The translations under genes were made by a program, and so were the position numbers. From NCBI GenBank assembly GCA_946811695.1, contig OX328124.1, positions 89,195,972 through 89,259,971 of the forward strand: DNA of 64,000 nt, given 5' to 3'. Of the stretch, positions 32,333-42,757 are shown one piece after another (within the stretch, counting starts at the first letter, position 1; every line of letters begins with the position of its first letter). Source of the stretch: Gonocerus acuteangulatus (Eukaryota > Arthropoda > Insecta > Hemiptera > Coreidae). The notes beneath the pieces were generated by a model, which worked only from the letters and a program-made list of their open reading frames with translations, did not search any database and was not told where the DNA came from.

Positions 32333-34723
32333 TTGAACGACATATTCACCTTACAAGAACTGGAACAAGTCTTAGCCAAAGTAAGGCTAACTGCTCCTGG
32401 ACCAGACCAAATTACCTATGACATGATACAAAATCTACCCAAACATGGCCTATCAGTCCTTCTTAACCTGTTTAATGATATGTTCATGAGCGGTACCTAT
32501 CCTATATCTTGGAATGAAGCTATCGTTATTCCAGTACACAAACCTGGGAAAGATAAAAAACACCCCTCTAGTTTTAGACCAATTTCGTTAACAAGTTGCA
32601 CCTGCAAGACCGTAGAGAAAATGATTAATAACAGGCTGCTCTGGTTCCTCGAAAGCAGAAACTTACTGTCTCCCTTTCAGTGTGGCTTTAGACCAAAACA
32701 TTCTACAATGCATCACCTAGCAAAAGTGGAGAGTGACATTTTAAATGCATTCCTAGAGAAGAAGTCTGTACTGGCAGTATCACTTGATCTAGAGAAGGCG
32801 TACGATACGGTCTGGAGAAGACTAATTATCTCGCAACTTAAAAATTGGGGTGTTGAAGGGAATATTATTAATTTCCTGATAAATTATCTTTCCCAGAGAA
32901 CATTCCGAGTTAGGGTAGGTGCAACTTTGTCAGATGCGTTTCCCCAGGAAAATGGAGTGCCTCAAGGAGGTGTACTCAGCACAACGCTATTTAACATTGC
33001 CATAAACTCCATCATGAACTGTATCCCCAATGAAGTATCTTACTGTTTGTTCGCTGACGACTTGCTTATCTACAATACATTTTCAGATGTTACTACAGCA
33101 CAAGGACTCATACAAAACACACTACATACCCTAGAAACATGGTGTTCCAAAACAGGCTTTAAATTCTCTAGTGAAAAAACTAAACAAATGATACTTACTA
33201 GAAAAAGGACCAACTTTGTATACAACCTTACACTGAACAATGTGACAGTCGATACCACTACCACACTGACATTCTTGGGACTTATTCTAGACAGACGGCT
33301 TACATGGATTCCGCACTTGAAGAGTATTCTCAGCAAATGCAAGAAATCCTTGAATCTACTGAGAATCCTTGCCAACTCAAAGTGGGGAGCTGACAGATGT
33401 TTAATGCTTACTTTCTATCGATCTTTTACCAGGTCCTTAATAGATTATGGTTGTATTGCTTATTCATCTGCCAGTAAAAAATCACTCAAGCTCCTTGACT
33501 CTATTCATCATACAGGCCTGAGAATTGCAACAGGAGCTTTTAGATCGAGCCCCACCGATAGCCTATGTGTTGAAGCAGGAGAACTTCCTATGGAGTATAG
33601 ACGGCAGATTTTAAACTTAAAATTTATTTTAAAGTCAAAGGCATTAAAGAAACCTTGCGTAGATACATTTTTAAATAACCAATTTCATAATGAATATTTA
33701 CAAAAAAATCCACGAATAAAACCGTTATTAATAAGACATCTATTAGACGCAAACAGCTCAACACTTTTAAATACACATATACATACCAACGCAGTCCTTT
33801 CACAACCCCCATGGAGAGTTAAAAACTTCAAAATTAATCTCACGCTAACGCAATACAAAAAGAAGGAACCCATTTCTTCTACGTTATACCAAAATGTCTT
33901 TAAATCTTTTAAAACGAGGCATCCTGAAGCACTATTTATCTTTACCGATGGTTCCAAAAGTGATTCAGGAACAGGCGCTGCAGCTATAGTTGATAACATG
34001 ACCTACCAAATAAAACTACACGACGACTCTAGTATATACACTGCCGAACTGACAGCCATACTTACAGCTCTTTCCAACTTACAACACACAAATAGACGAG
34101 AAATCATTCTTTGCTCTGACTCGCTAAGTTCATTGCTCTCCTTGGGAAATATCTACAGTACACACCCAGTAATAACACAAATACTTACACAATTACTAAA
34201 CCTACAAAATAAAAACATAACAATGACTTGGCTACCCGGACATACAGGAATCCCAGAAAGCAACGAGATTGACAAACAAGCAAAATTAGCAACTAAAAGG
34301 AGATCACTCGATATTGACAAACTGACTTCTGAAGATTTGTGTTCGACAGTTCAAAGACAGGTACTAACGTACTGGCAAAGATACTGGACACTAACAGACA
34401 ACAAACTGCTTGAAATAAAGCCAACTGTAGAACCTTGGTCTAAACATAAATGGCCCCTAACAAGGAGAGACCAAGTTATATTGACCAGACTACGCATTGG
34501 ACACTCATTCCTGACTCACTCCTACTTAATGAATAGAAAAGATAGACCTATTTGCAAATACTGTAACAGGACTCTTACTATAAAACATATACTTACAGAA
34601 TGCAGACAGAGAAATCCACTAAACATACCTTATGACATTCAAGAACTGTTAACGGAGGACAGCCCACATATAAAAACAATATTACAACATTTTCATAACA
34701 TAAACATATATCATAAAATCTAA
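32333..34723 (+). CDS. LINE1 reverse transcriptase, RNase H and zinc-knuckle part
   Basis: 796 residues in the +1-shifted frame; the frame is open from 32270, and there is no ATG at its start, so it is the second half of a frameshifted ORF2. RT motifs are in order: APGPDQI, IPVHKPGKDKK, FQCGFRPKHST, SLDLEKAYDTVW (about residue 150), GVPQGGVLS, FADD (about 239). RNase H has IFTDGSKSDSGTG (about 536), IYTAELTAI, CSDSLSSL and WLPGHTGIPES. A CCHC-like knuckle ICKYC...HILTEC (about 739) is near the end. All catalytic residues are intact, so only the frameshift at about 32265 disables it; the copy is young. Domain order fits I-group LINEs, whereas jockey/CR1 types usually lack RNase H. Confidence 0.88.
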   Translation: MNDIFTLQELEQVLAKVRLTAPGPDQITYDMIQNLPKHGLSVLLNLFNDMFMSGTYPISWNEAIVIPVHKPGKDKKHPSSFRPISLTSCTCKTVEKMINNRLLWFLESRNLLSPFQCGFRPKHSTMHHLAKVESDILNAFLEKKSVLAVSLDLEKAYDTVWRRLIISQLKNWGVEGNIINFLINYLSQRTFRVRVGATLSDAFPQENGVPQGGVLSTTLFNIAINSIMNCIPNEVSYCLFADDLLIYNTFSDVTTAQGLIQNTLHTLETWCSKTGFKFSSEKTKQMILTRKRTNFVYNLTLNNVTVDTTTTLTFLGLILDRRLTWIPHLKSILSKCKKSLNLLRILANSKWGADRCLMLTFYRSFTRSLIDYGCIAYSSASKKSLKLLDSIHHTGLRIATGAFRSSPTDSLCVEAGELPMEYRRQILNLKFILKSKALKKPCVDTFLNNQFHNEYLQKNPRIKPLLIRHLLDANSSTLLNTHIHTNAVLSQPPWRVKNFKINLTLTQYKKKEPISSTLYQNVFKSFKTRHPEALFIFTDGSKSDSGTGAAAIVDNMTYQIKLHDDSSIYTAELTAILTALSNLQHTNRREIILCSDSLSSLLSLGNIYSTHPVITQILTQLLNLQNKNITMTWLPGHTGIPESNEIDKQAKLATKRRSLDIDKLTSEDLCSTVQRQVLTYWQRYWTLTDNKLLEIKPTVEPWSKHKWPLTRRDQVILTRLRIGHSFLTHSYLMNRKDRPICKYCNRTLTIKHILTECRQRNPLNIPYDIQELLTEDSPHIKTILQHFHNINIYHKI

Positions 34724-35420
34724 CAAGTATACTGTATAAATAGGGGGAAAAAATATATATAATATAACTCTTCGTTACTTTAAAGGATCCTCATTTCTAG
34801 ACATTATACATTAATATTCTTGTGTTTATAATACGAAATATACTCGTATATCGGAATCAATTTAGCACCATAACCCTCAACGTTTTTTTTTTTTTTTTTT
34901 TTTTTATTTTGACTTATTCACTTCTATATTTACTTTATTTTTTTATTTTTTTTTATTTATTTATTTTTATTTATTTTTTTTTTTTTTGACTTATTCACTT
35001 CTATATTTACTTTATTTTTTTTTTTTTATTTTATTTTTTTTTTATTTATTTATTTTTTTTTTATTTTTTTTTATTTTTTTTTATTTTTTTCCTTCCTTCT
35101 CTTCTTATTTTCACCTTTTATGTTACTAATACGTTTTCCCCTCTTAAGAGTTACTGCTTTTCTTGTTTTCCCGACTCTTACGTTGTTTAATAATTTTGTT
35201 CATTATCAAATCTTGGATATACCTTATTCACAGTATCAACAACAGTGCTTCTTCTTTTACACCTTCTTTCACGAAGTAATTGTAAACAGACCTTTTTTGT
35301 AACTACATGAACATTGTTCTAATGTATTTTATCTGTTATTATTAAGAATTCACAATGTATTTCTTTATTTATATTATTTTTTTTTTAATTACAACTAGAA
35401 ATGTATCTGTATAATTGTTT

Positions 35421-35452
35421 CGAGCACATCACCTTAGTTGCGGGTGCTCATA
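35421..35452 (+). promoter_or_regulatory. LINE1 3' stem-loop
   Basis: GAGCAC (35422-35427) pairs with GTGCTC (35444-35449); the loop contains TCACCTTAGTTGC. The LINE at 60.4-64 kb has the same element near its 3' end (60474-60502, minus), with stem AGAGC/GCTCT and loop TCACCTTCGTTGC. It is probably the RNA structure recognised by the element's reverse transcriptase. Confidence 0.6.
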
Positions 35453-35479
35453 AATAAATGAATTAAAAAAAAAAAATCT

Positions 35480-35530
35480 ATAGTGGAGAACTTTGGTTCT
35501 CCAAGAGGTGTCCGCTATAGAGAGGTTTCA

Positions 35531-35533
<3 letters not shown>
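35480..35533 (-). mobile_element. pogo-like right terminus
   Basis: GAGGTGTCCGCTATAGAGAG then GTTTCACTG, followed by TATATA. Reversed, it is CAGTGAAACCTC..., the terminal repeat seen at 25568. The sequence just inside, GAGAACTTTGGTTCTC, is a perfect 16-base palindrome. The LINE1 poly(A) abuts it, so the LINE probably landed inside this copy. Confidence 0.7.

Positions 35534-35593
<60 letters not shown>
35534..35593. repeat. (TA)n microsatellite
   Basis: About 58 bases of TA between the pogo terminus and the SINE. Confidence 0.93.
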
Positions 35594-35600
<7 letters not shown>

Positions 35601-35938
35601 AGTCCCGTAACAGGCCACAAGGGCCCAGAGGGGCAGATACTGTAGAGGTATCTGATTCTTGACCATACGGCACACTAGGGAGATAGTGTGGTCAACACTA
35701 TGCTCCGGCCGCCTGATTTTCCCCTTGACTGCTTCGACTGCTAGAGTCTTTAGCACCCAAGGTACCCATTATTAATTAAATTAATTAAAGGCTGGGTGAG
35801 CCTAGGGATGATCTGGGACCCCAAATCCAACGCTCGAACGGCAGCACTAGAAGAAAAAATCTTTAGTGCGCGCTCGGGTTTTGAACCTGGTCCTCCAGTT
35901 CATTAGTCGAGTGCTCTACCACTGAGCTAACCTCGCCC

Positions 35939-35940
<2 letters not shown>
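35594..35940 (-). mobile_element. tRNA-derived SINE (family 2), full-length
   Basis: On the minus strand it opens GGGGCGAGGTTAGCTCAGTG with A-box TTAGCTCAGTGGTAGAGC and a B-box-like GGTTCAAAACCC (35877-35888). The loop reads CTAATGA, suggesting an Ile-like ancestor. The body of about 270 bp ends ATACCTCTACAGTATCTGCC...GGACTGATTTTTT. Other copies are at 49235-49467 (+), 12183-12250 and 60048-60150. The head is a diverged tRNA with a long body; it is not a working tRNA gene. TA arrays on both sides hide any target duplication. Confidence 0.78.
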
Positions 35941-35991
<51 letters not shown>

Positions 35992-35993
<2 letters not shown>

Positions 35994-36396
35994 TATTAAT
36001 TCTTCTGAATATGACCCAATTCAAATTTACCATAATTTTAGCAATATTAAGGACAATGTTAAACCGACAGCCATAAAAAACAATATATATAAAATTTGTT
36101 GTAATGATTGCAACGCATGCTATATTGGGGAATCAGCACAACTTTTGCAAAAACGAATAGTACAACGTGCTAAAAGTATAGACACTAACGAGAAGAGGAC
36201 AACTTTGACGGAACACGCAGTAAATGAAAAACATAGTTTTAATTTTACCGACGTTGATATTTTAAATAAAGAAAGGAACACATTAAAAAGAAAGATAATA
36301 GAAAACATTTATGTAATTAAAAACTCAAAAACAGCAATAAATAAAAAAACCGATTTGAAAAATGTCCATCAAATTTTCCATAGTATTATAAATTAA
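35992..36396 (+). pseudogene. PLE2 GIY-YIG endonuclease domain
   Basis: An open frame of 134 codons from the edge of a (TA)n array to TAA 36394-36396, with no start of its own. The domain shows IYKICCNDCNACYIGE: the tyrosine of the GIY half, a Cys cluster typical of Penelope-like endonucleases, and YIG, then the catalytic-type Arg in LLQKRI, and later LTEHAVNEKHSFNF and LKRKIIENIYV. The reverse transcriptase that should precede it is gone; the (TA)n array (about 35941-35990) marks the 5' truncation. The domain itself has no break. Followed by the PLE2 3' UTR. Confidence 0.78.
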
Positions 36397-36798
36397 ACCC
36401 CATGAACTATATTTCCGATTATCGATACAATTAAAAGAGCCAAAAGAATCGATAGGATATAGCCATATTAATTACCTCAGATGACTTATCAGTATTACGC
36501 CTGACTCAAGCCAGTACACATGACGAGAGGACTTCCCGATAAGGTAGGATAAGAATTTTTAATAAAATGACATTTTTTTTAACAGTAGATTAATTTAGAA
36601 AAATTATAAATGTTTATTATGTACAAAATTTGAATTTGGGATTTACGAAAAAAAATTTTTTCATAGGAAAGCCCCTGAAGAGTTGCGAATTAAGGCACGA
36701 AACATGTCAGGAAAGTAGATGAAATAAAATAGTTGAACAAAAACAAATGGTGTTCTGCTTCATCGACCCTCTGCCAAATAAAGAAAAAAGAACCAGTG

Positions 36799-36805
<7 letters not shown>
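36397..36805 (+). mobile_element. PLE2 3' UTR, unrearranged copy
   Basis: It contains TCAGTATTACGCCTGACTCA (36488-36507), the loop sequence of the two PLE2 palindromes, then GACGAGAGGACTTCCCGAT, about 120 bp of extra AT-rich sequence (36545-36665), the hammerhead-like motif and the end GACCCTCTGCCAAATAAAG. It gives the reference order for reading the palindromes at 6.4 and 42.5 kb. Confidence 0.72.
36671..36712 (+). ncRNA. Hammerhead-like motif, PLE2 unrearranged copy
   Basis: GCCC / CTGAAGA (36675-36681) / stem II GTTGC-loop-GCAC / GAAA (36699-36702) / CATGTC / AGGA. The GTC triplet is present, but stem I is damaged (AGGA for GGGC), so activity is doubtful. Confidence 0.58.
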
Positions 36806-36862
<57 letters not shown>

Positions 36863-37731
36863 CTGTTCGCTCATTTCCGGCCAGCCTAATGGTCCGATTT
36901 TGATGAAATTTGGTACAAAAACCTTTCGTCTAATTTGAAAGGTCAAGTTCGTTAACCAGCACAATCCGCCCACAGGAACATGGTTTTCGGAGCGAATGTC
37001 GCGCTATAGGCTTCTTGGCCAAGGAAAACGAATAAAACCATTTTCATGGCGATAGCTTTAACCGTTTTCGAGAATATTGGAAAAATAGTTGATGAATACC
37101 GTTTTTGGTTTAGGTACTTAGAATCATGGGATTCAGTTGAAATATTTTCTGCATGTTCAGCGTTCATCAAAACTAATATGTTGAAATTTTGGTTACGTTA
37201 AGGAAAGGTTAGAATAAAATATTTTAACAGACATGAAAAGTTTTGGTAACTTTGAGAATCTTGGAAAGCGGAAGTTTACCATACGAAACCTTACTAAATT
37301 CTTTAGAAAAAAGATTCTAAAGAAATTTTTGATTAGGCATTGTCAATCGGAGAAATAAGTGCTTCAAACTTCAAATGTGTTTGTTTTGTTCTTTTGACCG
37401 GGTTTTTGTAGTTGTTTAGCTCATTTTAATTGGTTGTTGTTTTTTTTTAATTGCATTTATTTATAGAATTAGTATTACTGTAGACGAAATCAAGAAAATT
37501 AGAAACATTTTGATATTTGAAATAACTATTAGTAGTAGTGGGGTTGGCCAACCAGTGGTGGGTTGATTCCATGTATAAGGGTACCCTCTCCCTTGGTAAC
37601 CTGCCTTTCCTATACCGGGGAAAGGTTGAACCAAAATAATAACGTTTTCGATTTCAATCTTCCCAAATGACACTAGGGATAAAAACTGAACCGCGCTAAG
37701 ATGACGCAGTTCCTGCGAGTCGGACTTTTTG
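36800..37731 (+). mobile_element. Helentron-like element H6, left end lost
   Basis: It begins in a (TA)n array (about 36801-36858), then has the conserved middle (GGTCCGATTTTGATGAAATT, GGTCAAGTTCGTTAACCAGC) and the complete 3' end AACCGCGCTAAGATGACGC plus the hairpin and TTTTT. The PLE2 copy seems to have entered at the TA slot. Confidence 0.72.
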
Positions 37732-38216
37732 CTCTTTTAATTTCTCGTAATATCTGTGTGGAAAATACATGTACAATGGAGCCTTCAGCTACCAGGTCCA
37801 CGTTATATCTAAAGATAACCCTAAAATCAGCATTGAAACGGCAGCTTTTTAAAAACGATACTTGTGAAAAATAAAATTATATTATTCATAAAGAGATTAG
37901 TCAATTAAGTAAAGATGCCTATACATAAAAAGGTTTTTTTTTCTATTGCAACAAAACACATGACTTGTGTTACTCCTGTCTTCTTATTTAGGACTTTTCT
38001 GTTTATTCCGCAAACTTTCATTTTCGCATAATTTAGGAATCTTTAAATAAATAGATAGAGTGAAAATTAATTTTTGGGGGAACTTATTGGCCCACATCCC
38101 AATGGACGTAACATTTTTTGAGGATTATTCCTCCACCTAACCTCACCATTCTTAATGTTTTCTTTCTCTTCATTTGGTAGTAGCCTTCTTGCCTTTGTGA
38201 GAAACGGTTCCCGGGT
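37732..38216. other. No gene seen
   Basis: Anonymous sequence between two Helentron-like copies. Confidence 0.4.
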
Positions 38217-38928
38217 TTTAGCGCGGTTTCTCCCTATCTCCAAAGGGAGAACCCGCTTGTGAGGTTGACCTCATGACGCAATCCGGAAGTACCGACTAGT
38301 AACTTTCACGTTTCAGACCCTATAGATCACGAAAATATAGGTGGCTAAAATTTGTATATACATATGTATGTATATATTTATATATATATGCTTCTCTGTT
38401 CACGCTCCTGACGGCTCAAAAATAGTACGATTTTGATGAAATTTGGCACAAAAATCTGTCTTCTAATTTGAAAGGTCAAGTTCGTTAACCAGCAGAATCC
38501 GCCCACTAGAAGATAGTGTTTGGGGCGAAATTCGCGCAAACAAAATCGTAACGCTTACGTTTTTGAGTTTATATGCTTGCAGGTACTTGTTTTATAGGTT
38601 TCTTATTCGATGGGACAACGTCAATGAGAGATATAAGCGCTTAAAACTTAAAAAGTGTTTGTTTTGAAATGGTTTTTCTCTTTCTTTATCTCACTTTTTA
38701 ATTGGTTGTTTCTAGTTTTATATTGAATTTACCAGTGAAATTAGTATTGTAGAAAAATAAGCTAACAAACGGTGAAAGGTATTGGTAATAAGTTTGGAGT
38801 GGCTGTGGTAATCATGGTGGCAGTGGCTGTCAGTTTCCTGTGATTTGTGATGCTAATCTATTACATTTCTTCAAGTTGTACGTAACCGCGCTAAGACGAC
38901 GCAGTTCCTGCGAGTCGGACTTTTTTTT
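38217..38928 (+). mobile_element. Helentron-like element H7, complete and short
   Basis: Left end TTTTAGCGCGGTTTCTCCC and right end AACCGCGCTAAGACGACGC, hairpin, T run. About 0.7 kb; the middle has lost part of what H2 carries. The TA slot is short (about 38355-38390). It touches H8 directly. Confidence 0.78.
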
Positions 38929-39067
38929 ATATTAGCGCGGTTCCTCCCTCCCCCATATGGAGGAACCCCGCTTATAAGGTTGATCTCATGACGCAATCCG
39001 GAAGTGCCGTCTAGAAAATTTTGCGTTTCAGAACCCCTAGAGACCGAAAATAACGGTGGTTCAAATT

Positions 39068-39112
<45 letters not shown>

Positions 39113-40913
39113 CTGTTCGCTCTGTAGCTCCCAGACGAATGGTCCGATTTTGATGAAATTCGGTACAAAAATCTTTCGTCTAATTTGAAAGGTCAAGTTC
39201 GTTAACCAGCAAAATCCGCCCACTGGAAGATGGCGTTTGGGGCGAAATTCGCGCAAAAAAATCTTAACGCTTACGTTTTTGAGATCATAAGCTTGTAAGT
39301 GTACTCTTTTTATAGGCTTCTGGGCTAGGAAAACGAATGGAACCAGTTTCAAGGCAATAGCTTTAACCGTTTTCGAGAAAATTGGAAAAATAGTTTTTGA
39401 ATACGTTTTTGGTTTGGGTACTTAGAATCATGGGATTCAGTTAAATCATTTTTTGCATATTTGAATTTCATTGAAACTTATATGTTAAACTTTTGGTAAC
39501 GTTTGGAGTTAAGGAAGGGTTACAATAAAATATTTCATGAACAGTCATGAAAAGTTTTGGGAACTTCGTATACTTTCATTAATATCTCGAACACGGTTGG
39601 GAAATCGTGGTAAGTGGATAGAAACTATTTGATAGCTTACTAAATTCTCTACAAAAACGATTCTAAAACTATTTTTGATTAGGTTAGGTCAATCGGAGAA
39701 ATAGGTGCTTAAAACTTCAAATAAGTCTGTTTTGCGGGTTTTTGTCGTTCTTTTAGTAATTTTTGTCTCTTCCCCTTAGTTTTTTATTGCTTTTTATTTT
39801 CTTAATTCTTATATTAGGTAAATTTATTTGTGTTTAAAACAGGATAGTTAAAATTAGAACCAATTTTCTGTTGTTAGAAATAGATGAGTTAGAAAAATAC
39901 GAGTACCTTTGCATAAATTCCTAGCAACCTGAAAATTTGCATGAAAGATAGGGACAACATTATAAGGGAATTCGGAAAAGCCCTTATCGATCCCATGAGT
40001 GCAAAGAATTTTTTCGAGGTCAAAGTTCGCTAGAAAAGGTTTTTAGGAATTTTCAACGAAACGTTTTGTTTTCTGGTAAAAATAGTTCAGACAAAAATTG
40101 TGGATTGTGCATTATGTACAAAACTTGTCTTCACACTTTTTTTCATTAGATTTACTATTTCTGAGAAAGGCGATTCCAGAATTATGTTTAGTTTTATTCA
40201 ACAAGATATTCCAGACTCGGCTAGAAGTTTGACGAGGAAACAATGGTTTGGCTACCTGCTCCTCTTTCTAAGGTAATGGCAATAAGTACCGTTACAGCCC
40301 CAGCCATAAGCCTCGCAAAATGACCTGCTTGACATTTGATAATATTAAACTCGAGAAGTAGTTCTTCTTTTTGTGTCTCTGTTTACTTCAGTTATTAATT
40401 TTTATTTCTGCTGTACGCCTTATTTTTTAATTAGGAGCTGTTATTTTGATTGCATTTTTTTTTTTTTTTTTTTTAAACAAAGCTTGTAAATGAGAAGGAT
40501 GTTTACGCTTATTTAGAAAATAGTTTCGGAGGGGACTGGGAGAATTTCGGGGGGGGGCCTGAAAGGATTTTGGGGGGTATGGGATAATACAAATCTAGAA
40601 CATGGAATAGTTAGACAATTAAAACGCTATTACGCCCAAAAGAAATTATTTTTTTTCTGAACTAAGTGATCTTATTATTATTTTTAAGGTTTTTACGATA
40701 CATTTTTACCGATTGCGGGGGCAGCCCTTTCAGCCCCCCCTTATATACGCCCATGCACGTTTTTGTTTTATTTTATTGATGTATAGAGCTTTACTTTAGA
40801 ATGAGAGCTAGATTGTGTAATTTCCGCTTCTGTGTAAGTTACTACTGCCGGTTTTGCTGACGCCTTAATATCACATTTATTCAAGATGTTCGAGAGGATG
40901 TTGACAATTTTCA

Positions 40914-40952
<39 letters not shown>

Positions 40953-41048
40953 AAGTTTATTTATATTCTAAGATTTTCAAATGACATTAGGGTTAAGAAC
41001 GGAACCGCGCTAAGATGATGCAGTTCCTGCAGGTCGGACTTTTTTTTT
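38929..41048 (+). mobile_element. Helentron-like element H8 with extra interior
   Basis: It starts only a few T/A bases after H7 ends, in the same direction. Left end AGCGCGGTTCCTCCCTCCC, (TA)n at 39068-39108, and 3' end ggAACCGCGCTAAGATGATG plus hairpin and T run. The interior from about 39760 to 40960 is absent from H1/H6 but its last part matches 27224-27780 in reverse. This includes a GC-rich stretch 40718-40745 and a second TA array (40917-40950). Confidence 0.7.
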
Positions 41049-41117
41049 CCTATCATTTTGAACAATTATTGTTGTTTCTTTGATACTCGTGATCCGAATA
41101 TTACATAAGTCGATGAT

Positions 41118-41120
<3 letters not shown>

Positions 41121-41158
<38 letters not shown>

Positions 41159-41328
41159 GGCGCATCTACACCTTGGCCATTAGCGCCGGGCTATCTACAG
41201 GTTGCCACCCTTTTATAATGCCAACAGCACGTGGTCGGTCACCCATTCAGGTACTGACCACGCCCGACGTTGCTTTTCTTCGGTGATCTACGGGAACCGG
41301 TGTATTCAACGTGGCTATGGCCGTTGGC
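41121..41328 (-). mobile_element. 5S-rRNA-derived SINE with perfect target duplication
   Basis: On the minus strand it opens GCCAACGGCCATAGCCACGT and continues ACACCGGTTC...GATCACCGAAGAAAAGCAAC, then GTCGGGCGTGGTCAGTACCT and GAATGGGTGACC, ending GTGCTGTTGGC. This is a 109-bp version of 5S rRNA (41220-41328) with a short deletion near its 3' end. A linker and the tail GGCGCTAATGGCCAAGG...GATGCGCCGT-poly(A) follow. TCGATGATAGT stands on both sides (41110-41120, 41329-41339). The internal 5S promoter region (A-box/IE/C-box) is largely kept. The tail is that of the tRNA-headed family 1 SINEs. Confidence 0.9.
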
Positions 41329-41469
41329 TCGATGATAGTGCTTTCATATACAAGAGTTTTACATATACATGAATTTTGGGTATAAAATAAATGGGAAAAA
41401 AAAAAAAAAAAAAATCATAAGTATTTAATGGTTTACATATTTACAAGTTAATAATTCACAAAAAGAAAC

Positions 41470-41471
<2 letters not shown>

Positions 41472-41549
<78 letters not shown>
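41472..41549. repeat. Long poly(A) run
   Basis: About 78 A without a recognisable retroelement upstream. A shorter A run is at about 41397-41414. Confidence 0.9.
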
Positions 41550-41550
<1 letters not shown>

Positions 41551-42098
41551 CAGATCAGCAGAGGTGTTTAGACTTAATAGGTTCACTGAGTGGTTATCAG
41601 GCCAATTAGTATTTACTTAAGGAATTAGTTGTATTTGGAAAAATTCATATCGTCTGATTTTCTTGACGAACTGTTATTTGTTATCTATATCCCATTGCCT
41701 GATTTAGTCATTCAAGTTATCGGGCTTGTAAGAGTTTTGCCTAAGTCAAAGTTTTGACTTTGGAGAACCTGTCTTTAGAAATCATGACCCAGCTGAGGCT
41801 GGAGGAGAGCTTGGATGGGACTACTTTCCGCGTACACTACTTTCCACTCAATGTCCGATAAATAAATAAAGGACTCGGTCCTAGCTCTGGGGAGTCCTCT
41901 GTCCGATTCTACACAACATCCAGGCCAACCTAGGAACAAAGCATGCTCTGGGATATACCGTATGAACATGGGGTCTGTGGTAAGTTAGGTTAGATAGCGA
42001 ATTAACAAACGCAGGAACAGAATAACTACGCACATTCCTCTAAAAGGCGGTTAGTTTATGTCTTATTCCTGTAAAATGTGCATAAAATAGCCCGTATA
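41550..42098. other. No gene identified
   Basis: The minus-strand open frame at 41775-41969 has no recognised family. AACGCAGGAACAGAATAACTA near 42009 resembles a decayed 3' end of the second Helentron-like family. Confidence 0.35.
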
Positions 42099-42246
42099 GG
42101 GGTCTCCCGCCTAGTGGTTTGCGCCTTGGATTCATAAGCGGGAGATGGTGGGTTCGATTCCCACCTCCGGCAGGAATTTTCTCACGTCAGGGCTCGCTGG
42201 GAAAATTCCTCGCTGCACCCTGGATGTCGGCGCTAATGAAAAAAAA
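42099..42246 (+). mobile_element. tRNA-derived SINE (family 1), short-tailed copy
   Basis: Head GGGGTCTCCCGCCTAGTGGT, B-box GGTTCGATTCCCAC, body CTGCACCCTGGATGTCGGCG, then GCTAATGA and poly(A). AAAATAGCCCGTATA is found on both sides (42084-42098 and 42247-42261), an exact 15-bp target duplication. The last part of the usual tail (GATGCGCCGT) is missing, yet it inserted with a proper duplication. Confidence 0.9.
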
Positions 42247-42617
42247 AAAATAGCCCGTATAAGTATGAAACAAGACGAAATAGTTTTTTTGGGGGGTTTG
42301 TTTGGTTTGATTGGATTTTTGGAACAAACGATTTCTAAGTTGTAACTGGCCGATTTTTTTATACCCCCTATGTTTGGTTAACTGTCATAATATTATGTTG
42401 TGTTTTTTATGTATGTTATTCTCTTTTTCCCACTTATTACACCTAGTTTTTTTTATTTTTTTTCTTAGCTTATGTAAATAATACAATTCCCTAAGTTGTA
42501 GCTAATCTTCTATATACTATAATTGCTATCCACTTGTTCTTTTTTCTTTATTTGGCAGAGGGTCGATGAAGCAGAACACCATTTGTTTTTGTTCAACTAT
42601 TTTATTTCATCTATTTT

Positions 42618-42659
42618 GCCCGACATGTTTCGTGCCTTAATTCGCACCTCTTCAGGGGC
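42618..42659 (-). ncRNA. Hammerhead-like motif, PLE2 copy 2 left arm
   Basis: Minus strand: GCCC / CTGAAGA / G / GTGC-GAATTAAG-GCAC / GAAA / CATGTC / GGGC. All elements, including the GTC triplet and a four-pair stem I, are present. Helix III would be the self-complementary ACATGT, so it may work best as a dimer. Confidence 0.66.
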
Positions 42660-42757
42660 TTTCCTTGTCGGGAAGTCCTCTCGTCATGTGTAATGGCGAC
42701 AGTATTACGCCTGACTCAATCCAGTAAACATGACGAGAGGACTTCCCGATAAGGAAA

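Larger units (their letters stand above)
30841..35476 (+). mobile_element. Non-LTR retrotransposon LINE1 (I-group-like), nearly intact
   Basis: One long reading frame, broken once, encodes endonuclease, reverse transcriptase and RNase H in the order typical of the I group (I, R1 and relatives) of non-LTR elements. The 3' UTR (34724-35476) is very T-rich, contains a doubled TTGACTTATTCACTTCTATA segment, a stem-loop and AATAAA, and ends in 12 A. No ORF1 (gag-like) is visible between the repeat C units and the ATG at 31050, so the copy is either 5'-truncated or of a single-ORF type. The left boundary is uncertain. Confidence 0.85.

Noticed and set aside
41220..41328. Functional 5S rRNA gene
   Set aside because: It has an internal deletion, a fused SINE tail with poly(A), and target duplications, so it is a retroposed copy.
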